NCBI RefSeq assembly: GCF_022802975.1
Contig: NZ_JAFEVZ010000001.1
Span: 124,001 to 188,000, forward strand
Reading direction: 5' to 3'
DNA length: 64,000 nucleotides
Origin: Flavobacterium pectinovorum
GTDB taxonomy: Bacteria; Bacteroidota; Bacteroidia; Flavobacteriales; Flavobacteriaceae
Under the pieces are notes generated by a model that worked only from the letters and a program-made list of their open reading frames with translations, had not been told where the DNA came from and ran no database searches. This document shows, piece after piece, positions 25,826 to 35,544 of the stretch (positions are counted from its first letter, which is position 1; each line of letters begins with the position of its first letter). The position numbers and the translations under genes were made by a program.

Positions 25826-26436
25826 GAATTGTTTTTAAAAACCTCCTGATTCACTTCGTCTATATAGGATAAAAGTTCTTCTTTCCCGGTACTTTCTGTA
25901 GAGGATGTTACAAAATATTGAGGCATTTCGGCCCAGTTGTTTGCAAACATTTGTTTTTTGTATGCCGCAATATGCGAATCAATTTTTACTTTGCTGATTT
26001 TGTCGGCCTTAGTAAAAATAATGCAAAACGGAATCTCGCTTTCGCCCATATAAGACATAAATTCAATGTCAATATTTTGAGCTTCATGCCGAATATCAAT
26101 CAAAACAAAAGCACAGACTAATTGTTCTCTGGTTTCAAAATAATCTGTTATGAATTGTTGAAAAACAGACTTCGTTTTTTTAGATACTTTAGCATATCCG
26201 TAACCTGGTAAATCGACCAAAAACCAATTGTTGTTAATCTTAAAATGATTTATTAATTGTGTTTTTCCAGGTCGTCCTGAAGTTTTTGCTAAATTTTTAT
26301 GGTTGGTAAGCATGTTAATCAAAGACGACTTGCCTACGTTTGATCTTCCTATAAATGCATACTCAGGCAAGAATTCCTGAGGGCATTTTGCAACTTCAGA
26401 ATTGCTGACAATGAATTCGGCTGTGGTGATTTTCAT
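25816..26436 (-). CDS. engB: Ribosome biogenesis GTP-binding protein EngB (YihA/YsxC)
   Basis: A 206-residue TRAFAC GTPase. G1 is GRSNVGKSSLIN, G3 is DLPGYGYAKV, G4 is FTKADK and G5 is TSS. Family members help assemble the large ribosomal subunit. Length is normal. It lies 42 bp after the alpha/beta hydrolase gene on the same strand and is probably its co-transcribed partner. Confidence 0.95.
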   Translation of the reverse strand: MKITTAEFIVSNSEVAKCPQEFLPEYAFIGRSNVGKSSLINMLTNHKNLAKTSGRPGKTQLINHFKINNNWFLVDLPGYGYAKVSKKTKSVFQQFITDYFETREQLVCAFVLIDIRHEAQNIDIEFMSYMGESEIPFCIIFTKADKISKVKIDSHIAAYKKQMFANNWAEMPQYFVTSSTESTGKEELLSYIDEVNQEVFKNNSQF

Positions 26437-26478
26437 GTTTTGTATTTTAAAACCCTTAAAGATAAAAAAGTTTAGATG

Positions 26479-27243
26479 CTATAAATTCTTTTTGGTAAGC
26501 CATTCTTCAAGAATTCCGTTGAATTCCTGAGGATGTTCCATCATAGCGGCGTGTCCACATTTATCAATCCAATATAATGTTGAATTGGGTAATAATTTAT
26601 CAAATTCTTCTGCAACATTTGGAGGTGTAACAGTGTCGTTTTTACCCCAGATGATACAGGTGTCAACCGTCATTTTTGGCAAATCTTTTGCCATGTTGTG
26701 ACGAATGGCGCTTTTGGCAATGGTTAATGTTTTTATTAATTTAATGCGGTCATTGGCAGTTGCGTAAACTTCGTCAATAAGATCCGGCGTTGCGATTTTA
26801 GGATCGTAAAATACTTCTTCGGCTTTCCTTCTGATGTATTCATAATCGCCTCTTCTTGGATAGCTGTCTCCCATTGCGCTTTCGTAAAGCCCTGAACTTC
26901 CTGTTATTACGAGTCCTGAAACTTTTTCCGGATATAATTTTGTATGATAAAGGGCAATATGGCCTCCTAATGAATTTCCTAACAAAATAACCTTGTCGAA
27001 ACCTTTAAAAGCGATAAAGTCTTTAACGTATTTTGCAAAGCTTTTTACGTTCGTTTTTAAAATGCTTTGGGTATATATTGGCAAATCGGGAATTACAACT
27101 TTGTATCCTTTAGATGGGAAATATTGTGCGACACCATCAAAGTTACTAAGACCGCCCATTAATCCGTGTAAAATTACGATAGGGGTTCCTTCTCCAGCTT
27201 CAAAATAACTGTATTTGCCTTCTTTTTTGTAGTGTTTGTCCAT
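26479..27243 (-). CDS. Alpha/beta hydrolase
   Basis: A 254-residue cytoplasmic hydrolase. The oxyanion-hole motif is ILHGLMGG, the nucleophile elbow is GNSLGG with Ser91, the acid is in IWGKNDTVTPP and the histidine in KCGHAAMMEHP. The fold and triad are clear but the substrate is not. It is the first gene of the unit with engB, with a -7 box at 27271-27278. Confidence 0.88.
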   Translation of the reverse strand: MDKHYKKEGKYSYFEAGEGTPIVILHGLMGGLSNFDGVAQYFPSKGYKVVIPDLPIYTQSILKTNVKSFAKYVKDFIAFKGFDKVILLGNSLGGHIALYHTKLYPEKVSGLVITGSSGLYESAMGDSYPRRGDYEYIRRKAEEVFYDPKIATPDLIDEVYATANDRIKLIKTLTIAKSAIRHNMAKDLPKMTVDTCIIWGKNDTVTPPNVAEEFDKLLPNSTLYWIDKCGHAAMMEHPQEFNGILEEWLTKKNL

Positions 27244-27270
27244 TTAATCTAATGCCAATTTCAATTTGGA

Positions 27271-27278
27271 CAAATATA
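27271..27278 (-). promoter_or_regulatory. -7 box of the hydrolase-engB unit
   Basis: The minus strand reads TATATTTG, 28 bases upstream of the hydrolase ATG. Confidence 0.5.
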
Positions 27279-27519
27279 GGGTTTAATAAATAAAAATGAA
27301 TTTTTGATACCGTTTTTTAACTACATAATTTTAGTAGAATATATAAGTGTTTAAAAATCAGGTTTTATGGATGATTTGAGTATGTGTTGTAAATGTTAAG
27401 AAAGCAGTATAATAGTTATTTTTTTAAGAAAAACAGGCTTTAATTTTTTTGATTAATTAATGATATTGAAGATTCGATAATAATTAGTTAAACTATTGAT
27501 AGTGTATGGATTAAGAGTT

Positions 27520-27595
27520 GTGGGGGTAAAGTGGTTAAACTTATTAACAAAGTGGTAGATTGTGGTAAAATGTGGTAATATTTTTTATATTTTTG
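27520..27595 (+). promoter_or_regulatory. dcw cluster promoter with probable MraZ operator
   Basis: GTGGT occurs at 27552, 27562 and 27572, exactly 10 bp apart, and GTGG again at 27520 and 27531. MraZ proteins are known to bind direct repeats of a TGGG-type pentamer with 5-nt spacers upstream of mraZ. The -7 box TATTTTTG follows at 27588-27595, so the repeats cover the -33 region, as expected for autorepression. The TTG start of mraZ lies 27 bases after the box. Confidence 0.75.
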
Positions 27596-27621
27596 CTCTA
27601 TAACTTGATAATGAATTTTTC

Positions 27622-28095
27622 TTGAACACAATTGTAGGAACATACGAGTGTAAAGTCGATGCTAAAGGAAGGTTAATGATACCTGCACCTTTAAAAAAGC
27701 AATTGACTTCATCTCTTCAAAGCGGATTTGTTTTGAAGCGTTCTGTTTTTCAACCGTGTTTGGAATTGTATCCAATGGAAGAGTGGAATTTGATGATGCA
27801 GAAAATCAACAAGCTGAATCGCTTCGTAAAAAAAAACAATGATTTTATTCGAAGATTTACTGCCGGAGTTAAAATGGTAGAGATTGATGCATTAGGAAGG
27901 TTGTTGGTTCCAAAGGATTTGGTTTCTTTTTCAAGTATTTCAAAAGATGTGGTTTTTTCATCTGCGGTTAATATTGTGGAAATTTGGGATAAGGATTTAT
28001 ATGAAAAATCAATAAGCGGCGAAGATATGGATTTTGCAGATTTAGCCGAAGAAGTAATGGGAAATATTAATGACGACGACAATGGAATATCATAA
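27622..28095 (+). CDS. mraZ: Transcriptional regulator MraZ
   Basis: A 157-residue protein made of two SpoVT/AbrB-like repeats: KVDAKGR at 11-17 and DALGRL at 89-94 with LVP after it. MraZ binds DNA as a ring and controls the dcw cluster it heads. The start is TTG 27622; the nearby ATG at 27611 runs into a stop after four codons, and homologs begin NTIVGTYECK. The 3' end overlaps rsmH. The last residues are acidic (DFADLAEEV). Confidence 0.93.
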   Translation: MNTIVGTYECKVDAKGRLMIPAPLKKQLTSSLQSGFVLKRSVFQPCLELYPMEEWNLMMQKINKLNRFVKKNNDFIRRFTAGVKMVEIDALGRLLVPKDLVSFSSISKDVVFSSAVNIVEIWDKDLYEKSISGEDMDFADLAEEVMGNINDDDNGIS

Positions 28096-28978
28096 TCCGG
28101 TTTTGCTGCATCCTACGGTTGATGGTTTAAATATTAAGCCAGACGGAATATATGTAGATGTAACATTTGGAGGTGGAGGTCATTCAAAAGAAATTTTGAG
28201 ACGATTGGGGCCAAACGGAAAATTATTTGCTTTTGATCAGGACGAAGACGCCCTGGCAAATGCATTACCTGATGAGCGTTTTACTTTGATTAATGAGAAC
28301 TTCAGATTCATAAAAAGATTTTTACGTTTTCACGGAGTAAAAGCGGTTGATGGAATTTTGGCAGATTTAGGGGTTTCGTCACATCAGTTTGATGTTCCGG
28401 AAAGAGGGTTTTCGACACGTTTTGATGCGGATCTGGATATGAGAATGAGTCAGAAAAATGATTTAAACGCATATAAGGTTGTTAATGAGTATGATGATGC
28501 AAATTTGAGAAGAGTGTTTCTGGATTATGGCGAATTGAAAAATGCACCGGCTTTGTCAAGAACAATTATAGAAGCAAGAGAGTATCAGCCAATCAAAACT
28601 ACAGATGAATTGAAAGAAGTTTTGGCAAAATATTTACCGGAAAGGGTTCGAAATAAAATATTAGCCCAAATTTATCAGGCGATTCGAATTGAGGTAAATC
28701 AGGAAATGGATGTTTTAAAAGAATTTATTGAACAATCATTAGAAATTTTGAATCCAGGCGGAAGATTCTCAGTGATTTCATACCATTCATTAGAAGACAG
28801 ACTGGTAAAAAGATTTATCAAAAACGGAATGTTTGAAGGAGAGCCGGAAAGAGACTTTTTTGGAAATTTTTCAGTGCCGTTTAAAACAATAGGAAAACTG
28901 ATTGTTCCCGATGATGCTGAAATCAAAATCAATAACAGGGCAAGAAGTGCAAAGCTAAGAATTGCCGAAAAGATATAA
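28070..28978 (+). CDS. rsmH: 16S rRNA (cytosine(1402)-N(4))-methyltransferase RsmH
   Basis: A 302-residue SAM-dependent enzyme that methylates C1402 of 16S rRNA. Motif I is YVDVTFGGGGHS, and ILADLGVSSHQFD and SVISYHSLEDRLVK are diagnostic. Two ATGs are possible: 28070 (overlapping mraZ by 26 bp) and 28082 (14 bp, giving MEYHNPVLL, closer to the usual start). Second in the dcw cluster, as in most bacteria. Confidence 0.95.
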   Translation: MTTTMEYHNPVLLHPTVDGLNIKPDGIYVDVTFGGGGHSKEILRRLGPNGKLFAFDQDEDALANALPDERFTLINENFRFIKRFLRFHGVKAVDGILADLGVSSHQFDVPERGFSTRFDADLDMRMSQKNDLNAYKVVNEYDDANLRRVFLDYGELKNAPALSRTIIEAREYQPIKTTDELKEVLAKYLPERVRNKILAQIYQAIRIEVNQEMDVLKEFIEQSLEILNPGGRFSVISYHSLEDRLVKRFIKNGMFEGEPERDFFGNFSVPFKTIGKLIVPDDAEIKINNRARSAKLRIAEKI

Positions 28979-28993
28979 TATAATAGGTAGAAA

Positions 28994-29341
28994 ATGAAAA
29001 GTGGTGTATTTGGTATATTAAAGGCAAGATTTCTGATTAATGATGACGCAGTAAAAAACTGGCGGTTTATTGTTTTTATCATTTTACTTGCTATAATAAT
29101 GATTGCAAATACACAGCGATACGAACAAAAAGTTTTTGAAATTGCAAAGCTCAATAACGAAGTAAAAGAATTGCGATCTGAATTTGTAGACCGACGTTCA
29201 GAATTGATGAAGTTGAAAATGGAATCAACGATATCGAATAAAATGCTGGAGAAGCAAATTTTTCCATCAACAGTTCCACCGATAAAAATAGAAGTTAAAA
29301 AAGAAGAAGAAAAAAGTTTCTTTCAAAGAATATGGCAGTAG
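28994..29341 (+). CDS. FtsL-like cell division protein
   Basis: A 115-residue bitopic protein: a short cytoplasmic N-terminus, one membrane helix (WRFIVFIILLAIIMIANTQ, ~25-43), then a coiled coil (FEIAKLNNEVKELRSEFVDR). Position between rsmH and ftsI and this topology are those of FtsL, which links FtsQ/FtsB to FtsWI in the divisome. Sequence similarity in this family is always weak. It overlaps ftsI by 10 bp. Confidence 0.85.
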   Translation: MKSGVFGILKARFLINDDAVKNWRFIVFIILLAIIMIANTQRYEQKVFEIAKLNNEVKELRSEFVDRRSELMKLKMESTISNKMLEKQIFPSTVPPIKIEVKKEEEKSFFQRIWQ

Positions 29342-31341
29342 ACGATAAACATATATCCTACAGAATTTACCTCGTAGCAGTTTTCATCTTTTTGATGGCA
29401 ATTGCTATTGTTGTTAAATTAACCAATATTCAATGGGTTGAAGGGGATTATTACAGAAAACTGGCGAAACAGCGTACGGTTCGAAATTTTGTAATTCCTG
29501 CTAATAAAGGAAATATATATTCTGCAGATGGAAGTTTACTGGCAACGTCAATACCTAATTATGAAATCCGATTCGATTCAAAAGCACCAAAAGAAGAAAA
29601 TTTCGAGAAATATATAAAGCCTCTTTCAGATTCTTTGTCTGTTATCCTTGGAAGACCAAGTGGTTATTATCAGAATGAATTAAGAAAAGCCAGAGAAAAT
29701 AAAAACCGTTATTATTTGATTGCGCGTAATTTAAGTTATACTGAATACGTGAGGATTAAAGGGTTTCCGCTGTTTAGTTTAGGAGCTTTTAAAGGTGGAA
29801 TCATTGTTGAACAGGAAACAGTGAGAAAACATCCGATAGGTAAAATTGCAGAAAGAACAATTGGTTACGACCGAATTGATCCTGCAACCGGAGTTGAAGT
29901 TGGAAAGGGAATTGAATGGGCTTTTAAAAGTTATCTGAACGGAAAAGACGGGAAAATTTTAAAACAAAAAATCGCAAAAGGACAATGGAAGCCTATTCGT
30001 GACTTAAACGAAGTTGATCCTGTAGATGGTTATGATGTAATTTCTACAATTGATGTTTTTATTCAGGATATTGCGCATCATGCTCTTTTGAAACAATTAG
30101 AAGATTACGAAGCCGATCACGGTTGTGTAGTAGTAATGGAAACAGAGACCGGTTATGTAAAAGCAATTTCTAATTTAGGAAGACAAGAAGACGGATCGTA
30201 TATTGAAACTACAAACTATGCCGTAGCTGAGTCTCATGAACCGGGTTCTACTTTTAAATTAGTCGATTTAATGGCAATTTTAGAAGATAAAGTAGCTGAT
30301 ACAAGCACGGTGTATGATAGTCATGGTGGCGTTGTTAAATATTATGGAAGATCCGTGCGTGATTCGCATACGGGTGGCTATGGGAAGATTTCGTTAGCTC
30401 GTGGATTTGAACTTTCATCAAATACAGTGATGGTTCAGGCAGTTTATGAGAATTATAAAAGCAATCCATCAAAGTTTGTAAATCATATCAGAAATTTTGG
30501 TTTAGACAAAACCTTAGGGTTGCATTTTAAAGGAGAAGGAAGGCCAATTATTCCGCATCCTGGAGATAAAAGCTGGTCAGGTATTTCACTTCCGTGGATG
30601 GCTTTTGGATATGAAGTTTCAGTTACACCAATGCAAACATTAGCATTTTATAATTCGGTAGCAAATAATGGCGTAATGGTAAGACCACAGTTTGTATCTG
30701 AAATTAAAGAATGGAACAAATCAATTAAGAAATTTGATACAGAAGTGATTAATCCAAAGGTTTGTTCGCCGGAAACGATTAAAAAACTAAAAGCTGTTTT
30801 GTTGAATGTGGTTAAAAAAGGAACGGCTTCTAAATTGTATTCGAAAGATTTTTCAATGGCTGGAAAAACAGGAACGGCTCAGATGAATTATGGAGGAAAA
30901 GAAGGGAAGTCAGCATTGTATTATGCGTCTTCTTTTGTGGGATATTTTCCGGCAGATCATCCGAAGTATTCTTGTATAGTAGTGGTTCATAAACCAAATA
31001 CATCTAAAAATAATTATTACGGAGCAGATGTGGCAGGGCCAGTTTTTAAAAGGATAGCCCAAAAGATATTTACCGATGCGCCATCTACAAATAAAATTAA
31101 ACGATTGGATTCCAAAATTCCAAAACAGGAATACAGTTATGATAAGTTTGATATTGAATCAAATAAAAAGCCAAAACTGATTCCGAATTTAAAAGGAATG
31201 CCGGGAATGGATGCTGTAGCGTTATTGGAGAATCTTGATTTAAAAGTAAAAGTAATTGGTGTAGGAAAGGTGAAAAAACAATCGATCCAGCCAGGACAAA
31301 ATATTAATAAAAACACAACAATAGTATTAGAATTATCGTGA
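29332..31341 (+). CDS. ftsI: Penicillin-binding protein FtsI (PBP3/Spo-VD-like) with PASTA domain
   Basis: A 669-residue class B transpeptidase for septal peptidoglycan. One membrane helix lies near residues 11-31. The active-site motifs are STFK (Ser306-Lys309), SSN (362-364) and KTG (512-514). The last ~60 residues (LIPNLKGMPGMDAVALLEN...) form a single PASTA domain, as in many Bacteroidetes FtsI and in SpoVD. It overlaps ftsL by 10 bp and murE by 4 bp. Confidence 0.94.
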   Translation: MAVDDKHISYRIYLVAVFIFLMAIAIVVKLTNIQWVEGDYYRKLAKQRTVRNFVIPANKGNIYSADGSLLATSIPNYEIRFDSKAPKEENFEKYIKPLSDSLSVILGRPSGYYQNELRKARENKNRYYLIARNLSYTEYVRIKGFPLFSLGAFKGGIIVEQETVRKHPIGKIAERTIGYDRIDPATGVEVGKGIEWAFKSYLNGKDGKILKQKIAKGQWKPIRDLNEVDPVDGYDVISTIDVFIQDIAHHALLKQLEDYEADHGCVVVMETETGYVKAISNLGRQEDGSYIETTNYAVAESHEPGSTFKLVDLMAILEDKVADTSTVYDSHGGVVKYYGRSVRDSHTGGYGKISLARGFELSSNTVMVQAVYENYKSNPSKFVNHIRNFGLDKTLGLHFKGEGRPIIPHPGDKSWSGISLPWMAFGYEVSVTPMQTLAFYNSVANNGVMVRPQFVSEIKEWNKSIKKFDTEVINPKVCSPETIKKLKAVLLNVVKKGTASKLYSKDFSMAGKTGTAQMNYGGKEGKSALYYASSFVGYFPADHPKYSCIVVVHKPNTSKNNYYGADVAGPVFKRIAQKIFTDAPSTNKIKRLDSKIPKQEYSYDKFDIESNKKPKLIPNLKGMPGMDAVALLENLDLKVKVIGVGKVKKQSIQPGQNINKNTTIVLELS

Positions 31342-32801
31342 AAATACTAAAAGACATATTATATAAAGTAGCTATTGAATCTGTAACAGGTTCAACAGAT
31401 ATTGCTATTCATAAAATTGATTTTGATTCAAGAAAAATTGAAGAAAATGATATTTTTATAGCGATTCGAGGGACTCTTTCTGATGGTCATGATTATATCG
31501 AAAAAGCGATTCAGTTAGGTGCGACAGTAGTGATTTGTGATACATTGCCTTCAACTATTAAAAATGGAATTACGTACATAAAAGTAAAAGATACCAATAC
31601 GGCTTTGGCTTTTATGGCGGCTAATTATTTTGGAAATCCTTCTGAAAAATTAAAATTGGTTGGAGTAACCGGTACAAACGGTAAAACGACAATTGCTTCT
31701 TTATTATTTCAACTGTTTCAAAAGGCTGGTTTTAAGGTTGGTTTATTATCAACGGTAAAAATCATGGTTGATGAAACGGAATATAAAGCAACACATACAA
31801 CTCCGGACTCCATTACAATTAATCATTATTTAAATGAAATGATTGAGGCTGGCGTAACGCATTGTTTTATGGAAGTGAGTTCACACGGAATTCATCAAAA
31901 AAGAACAGAGGCTTTGCGTTTTGTAGGAGGGGTTTTTACGAATCTTTCGCACGATCATTTAGATTATCATCCAACTTTTGCAGAATACAGGGATGTAAAA
32001 AAATCCTTCTTCGATTCATTGCCTAAAACAGCTTTCGCTTTATCAAACATTGATGATAAAAACGGAACTGTAATGTTGCAGAACACGGTGGCAAGAAAAT
32101 TTACATACGCTTTAAAAACGTATGCCGATTTTAAAGCACAGATTTTAGAAAGCCAATTGTCAGGATTATTATTAAAAGTAAATGATAATGAAGTTTGGGT
32201 AAAGCTGATCGGTACTTTTAATGCCTACAATATATTAGCTATTTATGGAACCGCAATTGAATTGGGTATGGATAGTCTTGAAGCGTTGCGTTTGTTGTCT
32301 GATTTAGAGAGTGTTTCTGGTCGTTTTCAATATATTGTTTCAGAAGGTAATGTGACAGCAATTGTTGATTATGCTCATACGCCGGACGCTTTGGAAAATG
32401 TTTTAAAAACAATTGGCGACATTCGTACCAAAAATGAACAATTGATTACAGTGGTTGGCTGCGGTGGAAACAGGGATAAGGCTAAAAGACCAATTATGGC
32501 ACAAATCGCTGCGAATTTAAGTGATAAGGCTGTTTTAACTTCAGACAATCCGAGAAATGAAGATCCTGAAGTGATCTTAAATGAAATGGAAGAAGGAGTC
32601 GAAGCTCATAATTACAAAAAAATCCTGAGAATTACAGACAGAAAACAGGCTATAAAAACTGCTTGTCAATTGGCTCAGCCAAATGATATTATTCTAATTG
32701 CAGGTAAAGGACATGAAACGTATCAGGAAGTAAATGGTGTTCGTCACCATTTTGACGATATGGAAACGGTAAAAGAACTTTTGGAACAACTAAGAAAATA
32801 A
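31338..32801 (+). CDS. murE: UDP-N-acetylmuramoyl-L-alanyl-D-glutamate--2,6-diaminopimelate ligase MurE
   Basis: A 487-residue Mur ligase starting at GTG inside the ftsI stop (GTGA overlap). The ATP loop is TGTNGKTT (111-118). DNPR at 403-406 is the signature that selects meso-diaminopimelate over lysine, so the peptidoglycan of this organism is DAP-type. The enzyme adds the third residue of the stem peptide in the cytoplasm. It is followed by a 100-bp repeat-containing spacer before mraY. Confidence 0.96.
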   Translation: MKILKDILYKVAIESVTGSTDIAIHKIDFDSRKIEENDIFIAIRGTLSDGHDYIEKAIQLGATVVICDTLPSTIKNGITYIKVKDTNTALAFMAANYFGNPSEKLKLVGVTGTNGKTTIASLLFQLFQKAGFKVGLLSTVKIMVDETEYKATHTTPDSITINHYLNEMIEAGVTHCFMEVSSHGIHQKRTEALRFVGGVFTNLSHDHLDYHPTFAEYRDVKKSFFDSLPKTAFALSNIDDKNGTVMLQNTVARKFTYALKTYADFKAQILESQLSGLLLKVNDNEVWVKLIGTFNAYNILAIYGTAIELGMDSLEALRLLSDLESVSGRFQYIVSEGNVTAIVDYAHTPDALENVLKTIGDIRTKNEQLITVVGCGGNRDKAKRPIMAQIAANLSDKAVLTSDNPRNEDPEVILNEMEEGVEAHNYKKILRITDRKQAIKTACQLAQPNDIILIAGKGHETYQEVNGVRHHFDDMETVKELLEQLRK

Positions 32802-32812
32802 CAATGTGAAAA

Positions 32813-32890
32813 TTCCAAATCCCAAAATTCAATTTAACGTTAGAATTTGGAGTTTAAAGATTGGAATTTAATTCGAAATTAGAATTTAAA
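32813..32890. repeat. TTGGAATTT-family repeat between murE and mraY
   Basis: AAATTCCAAATCCCAAAATTC is mirrored by GAATTTGG and TTGGAATTT downstream, followed by GAAATTAGAATTTAAA. The spacer at 44309-44390 has the same order of pieces. It sits inside the dcw cluster without breaking any gene. Confidence 0.65.
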
Positions 32891-32901
32891 AAAATAACGA
32901 T

Positions 32902-34131
32902 ATGTTATACTATTTATTTGAATATTTAGACAAAACATTAGATGTTCCTGGAACAGGTGTTTTTCAGTACATCACCTTCAGATCAGGTTTGGCTTTATTG
33001 CTTTCATTGCTTTTATCAACGATTTATGGTAAAAGGGTGATTAATTTTTTGCGTCGTCAACAGGTTGGAGAAACAGTACGTGAGTTGGGGCTTGCAGGTC
33101 AAAATGAAAAAGCAGGAACTCCAACCATGGGAGGACTTATTATCATTTTTGCAACCTTAATTCCGGTTCTGTTGTTTGCACGGCTGCATAATATTTATAT
33201 TGTTTTGCTTATTGTAACAACACTATGGATGGGTACAATTGGTTTTGTAGATGATTATATTAAAATATTCAAAAAAGATAAAGAAGGTCTTAAAGGAAGA
33301 TTCAAGGTTATTGGCCAGGTAGGTCTGGGAATTATTGTAGGGACTGTTCTTTATTTTAATCCTGCAGTTACAGTAAGAACTGATACGGGCTATAGTGGAA
33401 GCTTCAAAAATACTAATACAACAGTTGTTCTTCAAACTCCTGTTGAAGAAAAATCAACTGCGACTACAATACCGTTTGTGAAAAACAATGAGTTTGATTA
33501 TGCTGAAGTTTTAGCCTGGACAGGTGAAGGTTATGAGAAATGGGCCTGGCTGATTTTTATTCCGGTTGTAATTTTCATCATCACCGCAGTTTCAAACGGA
33601 GCTAATTTAACTGATGGAATAGACGGACTCGCAGCGGGAACCTCTGCAATATCTGTGCTCGCACTCGGAATATTTACATTTGTTTCCGGGAATATTATTT
33701 TTTCGAATTATCTCAATATTATGTACATCCCCAATTCCGGAGAGATGACAGTTTTTATATCGGCTTTTGTAGGTGCCTTGATTGGGTTTCTTTGGTATAA
33801 TTCGTATCCAGCTTCCGTATTTATGGGCGATACAGGAAGTTTAACCATTGGTGGAATTATAGCAGTTTTAGCCATTGCTGTTCGTAAAGAAATATTGATT
33901 GTTTTGTTTTGCGGAATTTTTCTGGCCGAAAGCGCTTCAGTTATAATTCAGGTTGCTTACTTTAAATATACGAAGAAACGTTTTGGCGATGGCCGTAGAA
34001 TTTTCCTGATGGCGCCATTGCATCATCATTATCAGAAAAAGGGGTATCACGAGAGTAAAATTGTAACCCGATTCTGGATTGTTGCCATTATGCTGGCCAT
34101 ATTATCAATCGTTACTTTAAAACTAAGATAG
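32902..34131 (+). CDS. mraY: Phospho-N-acetylmuramoyl-pentapeptide-transferase MraY
   Basis: A 409-residue polytopic membrane enzyme that makes lipid I from UDP-MurNAc-pentapeptide and undecaprenyl phosphate. Conserved motifs are [36 protein letters not shown] and the HHHYQKKG stretch near the C-terminus. It is ~50 residues longer than E. coli MraY because of an extra loop around residues 155-215 ([11 protein letters not shown]...TGEGYEKW), common in Bacteroidetes. murD begins directly after its stop codon. Confidence 0.95.
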   Translation: MLYYLFEYLDKTLDVPGTGVFQYITFRSGLALLLSLLLSTIYGKRVINFLRRQQVGETVRELGLAGQNEKAGTPTMGGLIIIFATLIPVLLFARLHNIYIVLLIVTTLWMGTIGFVDDYIKIFKKDKEGLKGRFKVIGQVGLGIIVGTVLYFNPAVTVRTDTGYSGSFKNTNTTVVLQTPVEEKSTATTIPFVKNNEFDYAEVLAWTGEGYEKWAWLIFIPVVIFIITAVSNGANLTDGIDGLAAGTSAISVLALGIFTFVSGNIIFSNYLNIMYIPNSGEMTVFISAFVGALIGFLWYNSYPASVFMGDTGSLTIGGIIAVLAIAVRKEILIVLFCGIFLAESASVIIQVAYFKYTKKRFGDGRRIFLMAPLHHHYQKKGYHESKIVTRFWIVAIMLAILSIVTLKLR

Positions 34132-35463
34132 ATGAGGCTGGTAGTTTTAGGAGGGGGAGAAAGTGGTGTAGGGACCGCTATTCTCGGGAAGAAAAAAGGA
34201 TACGAAGTTTTTGTATCTGACTTTGGAAAAATAAAAGAGAGTTACAAAGAAGTTCTTATCATTAATGGAATTCCCTGGGAAGAGGAACAGCATACCGAAG
34301 AGCTGATTTTAAATGCCGATGTTGTCATGAAAAGTCCGGGAATTCCTGAGAAATCTCCAATCGTAAAAAAACTAATTGCAGCAGGAGTTAAAGTGATTTC
34401 GGAAATTGAGTTTGCCAAACCTTTTACAGAGGCACTAACAATCGGAATTACAGGAAGCAATGGTAAGACCACAACGACAATGCTGACGTATCATTTGTTA
34501 AAGTCGGCAGGTTTAAATGTAGGTTTAGGTGGCAATATCGGAAAAAGTTTTGCATGGCAGGTTGCTGAAAATAAATACGATGCATACGTTCTTGAATTAA
34601 GTAGTTTTCAGCTGGACGGAATCATAGATTACAGGCCTGATATTGCCATAATAACAAATATCAGTCCCGATCATTTAGATCGATACGAATATAAATATGA
34701 AAATTACATTGATTCAAAATTTCGAATAACAATGAATCAGACTGAAAGTGATTATCTCATTTATGATTCAGATGATGAGGCAAGCACAGAATGGTTAAAA
34801 AATAATAAAACAAAAGCAAAATTAATTCCTTTTTCATTGACTAAATCATTCAGTGAAGGGGCTTCTATAAATAACAACAAAATGGAAATAAAGATCAACC
34901 AGGAAGAGTTTACAATGGAAACAGAATACATTGCGTTAGAAGGAAAACATAACATGAAAAACGCAATGGCAGCAAGCTCTGTAGCAAAATTGATGCAAAT
35001 TAGAAATGCAACAATTCGCGAAAGTTTATCAAATTTTCAAGGTGTTGAACACCGTTTAGAAAAAGTACTTAAGATTCAGAATGTACAATACATCAACGAT
35101 TCTAAAGCGACAAATGTAAATGCTACTTTCTTTGCTTTAGACAGCATGAATGTTCCAACAGTTTGGATTGTGGGAGGTGTAGATAAAGGGAACGATTATA
35201 ATGAATTGATGTCATTGGTTCGCGAAAAAGTAAAAGCTATCATCTGCTTAGGTATTGATAATCGTAAAATTATTGAAGCCTTTGGAAATGTAGTTGACAT
35301 CATGGTGGAAGTAAATAATATGAATGATGCTGTAAAAACGGCACAACGTTTAACAGAAAAAGGCGATGCTGTTTTATTGTCTCCTGCCTGTGCAAGTTTC
35401 GATTTATTCGAAAACTACGAAGACAGAGGAAAACAGTTTAAGCAAGCGGTTCATAACTTATAG
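34132..35463 (+). CDS. murD: UDP-N-acetylmuramoylalanine--D-glutamate ligase MurD
   Basis: A 443-residue cytoplasmic Mur ligase that adds D-glutamate. The N-terminal Rossmann part has VVLGGGESGVGTA, and the ATP loop is GSNGKTTT (108-115). NISPDHLDRYEY and HRLEKV are further Mur ligase motifs. The ATG follows the mraY stop with no gap. A CCTGAAA repeat spacer separates it from ftsW. Confidence 0.95.
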   Translation: MRLVVLGGGESGVGTAILGKKKGYEVFVSDFGKIKESYKEVLIINGIPWEEEQHTEELILNADVVMKSPGIPEKSPIVKKLIAAGVKVISEIEFAKPFTEALTIGITGSNGKTTTTMLTYHLLKSAGLNVGLGGNIGKSFAWQVAENKYDAYVLELSSFQLDGIIDYRPDIAIITNISPDHLDRYEYKYENYIDSKFRITMNQTESDYLIYDSDDEASTEWLKNNKTKAKLIPFSLTKSFSEGASINNNKMEIKINQEEFTMETEYIALEGKHNMKNAMAASSVAKLMQIRNATIRESLSNFQGVEHRLEKVLKIQNVQYINDSKATNVNATFFALDSMNVPTVWIVGGVDKGNDYNELMSLVREKVKAIICLGIDNRKIIEAFGNVVDIMVEVNNMNDAVKTAQRLTEKGDAVLLSPACASFDLFENYEDRGKQFKQAVHNL

Positions 35464-35465
35464 AA

Positions 35466-35534
35466 ATAGTTTAAAATTTCAGGTTTCAAGTTTAAAACCT
35501 GAAACCTGAAACCTGAAACAAAAGAAACCTGAAA
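35466..35534 (+). repeat. CCTGAAA tandem repeat and hairpin between murD and ftsW
   Basis: TTTCAGGTTT (35477-35486) is complementary to AAACCTGAAA, and ACCTGAA then repeats at 7-bp steps several times before AGAAACCTGAAAC. It forms a possible hairpin with several alternative right arms. It lies just upstream of the ftsW start and may affect its expression. Confidence 0.65.
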
Positions 35535-35544
35535 CAAATCAACA

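Larger units (their letters stand above)
27244..27621. other. Divergent intergenic region upstream of mraZ, 378 bp
   Basis: It contains the leftward -7 box of the hydrolase gene (27271-27278) and the mraZ operator and promoter (27520-27595). Between them (27279-27519) the sequence is AT-rich, and nothing further was recognised. Confidence 0.6.
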
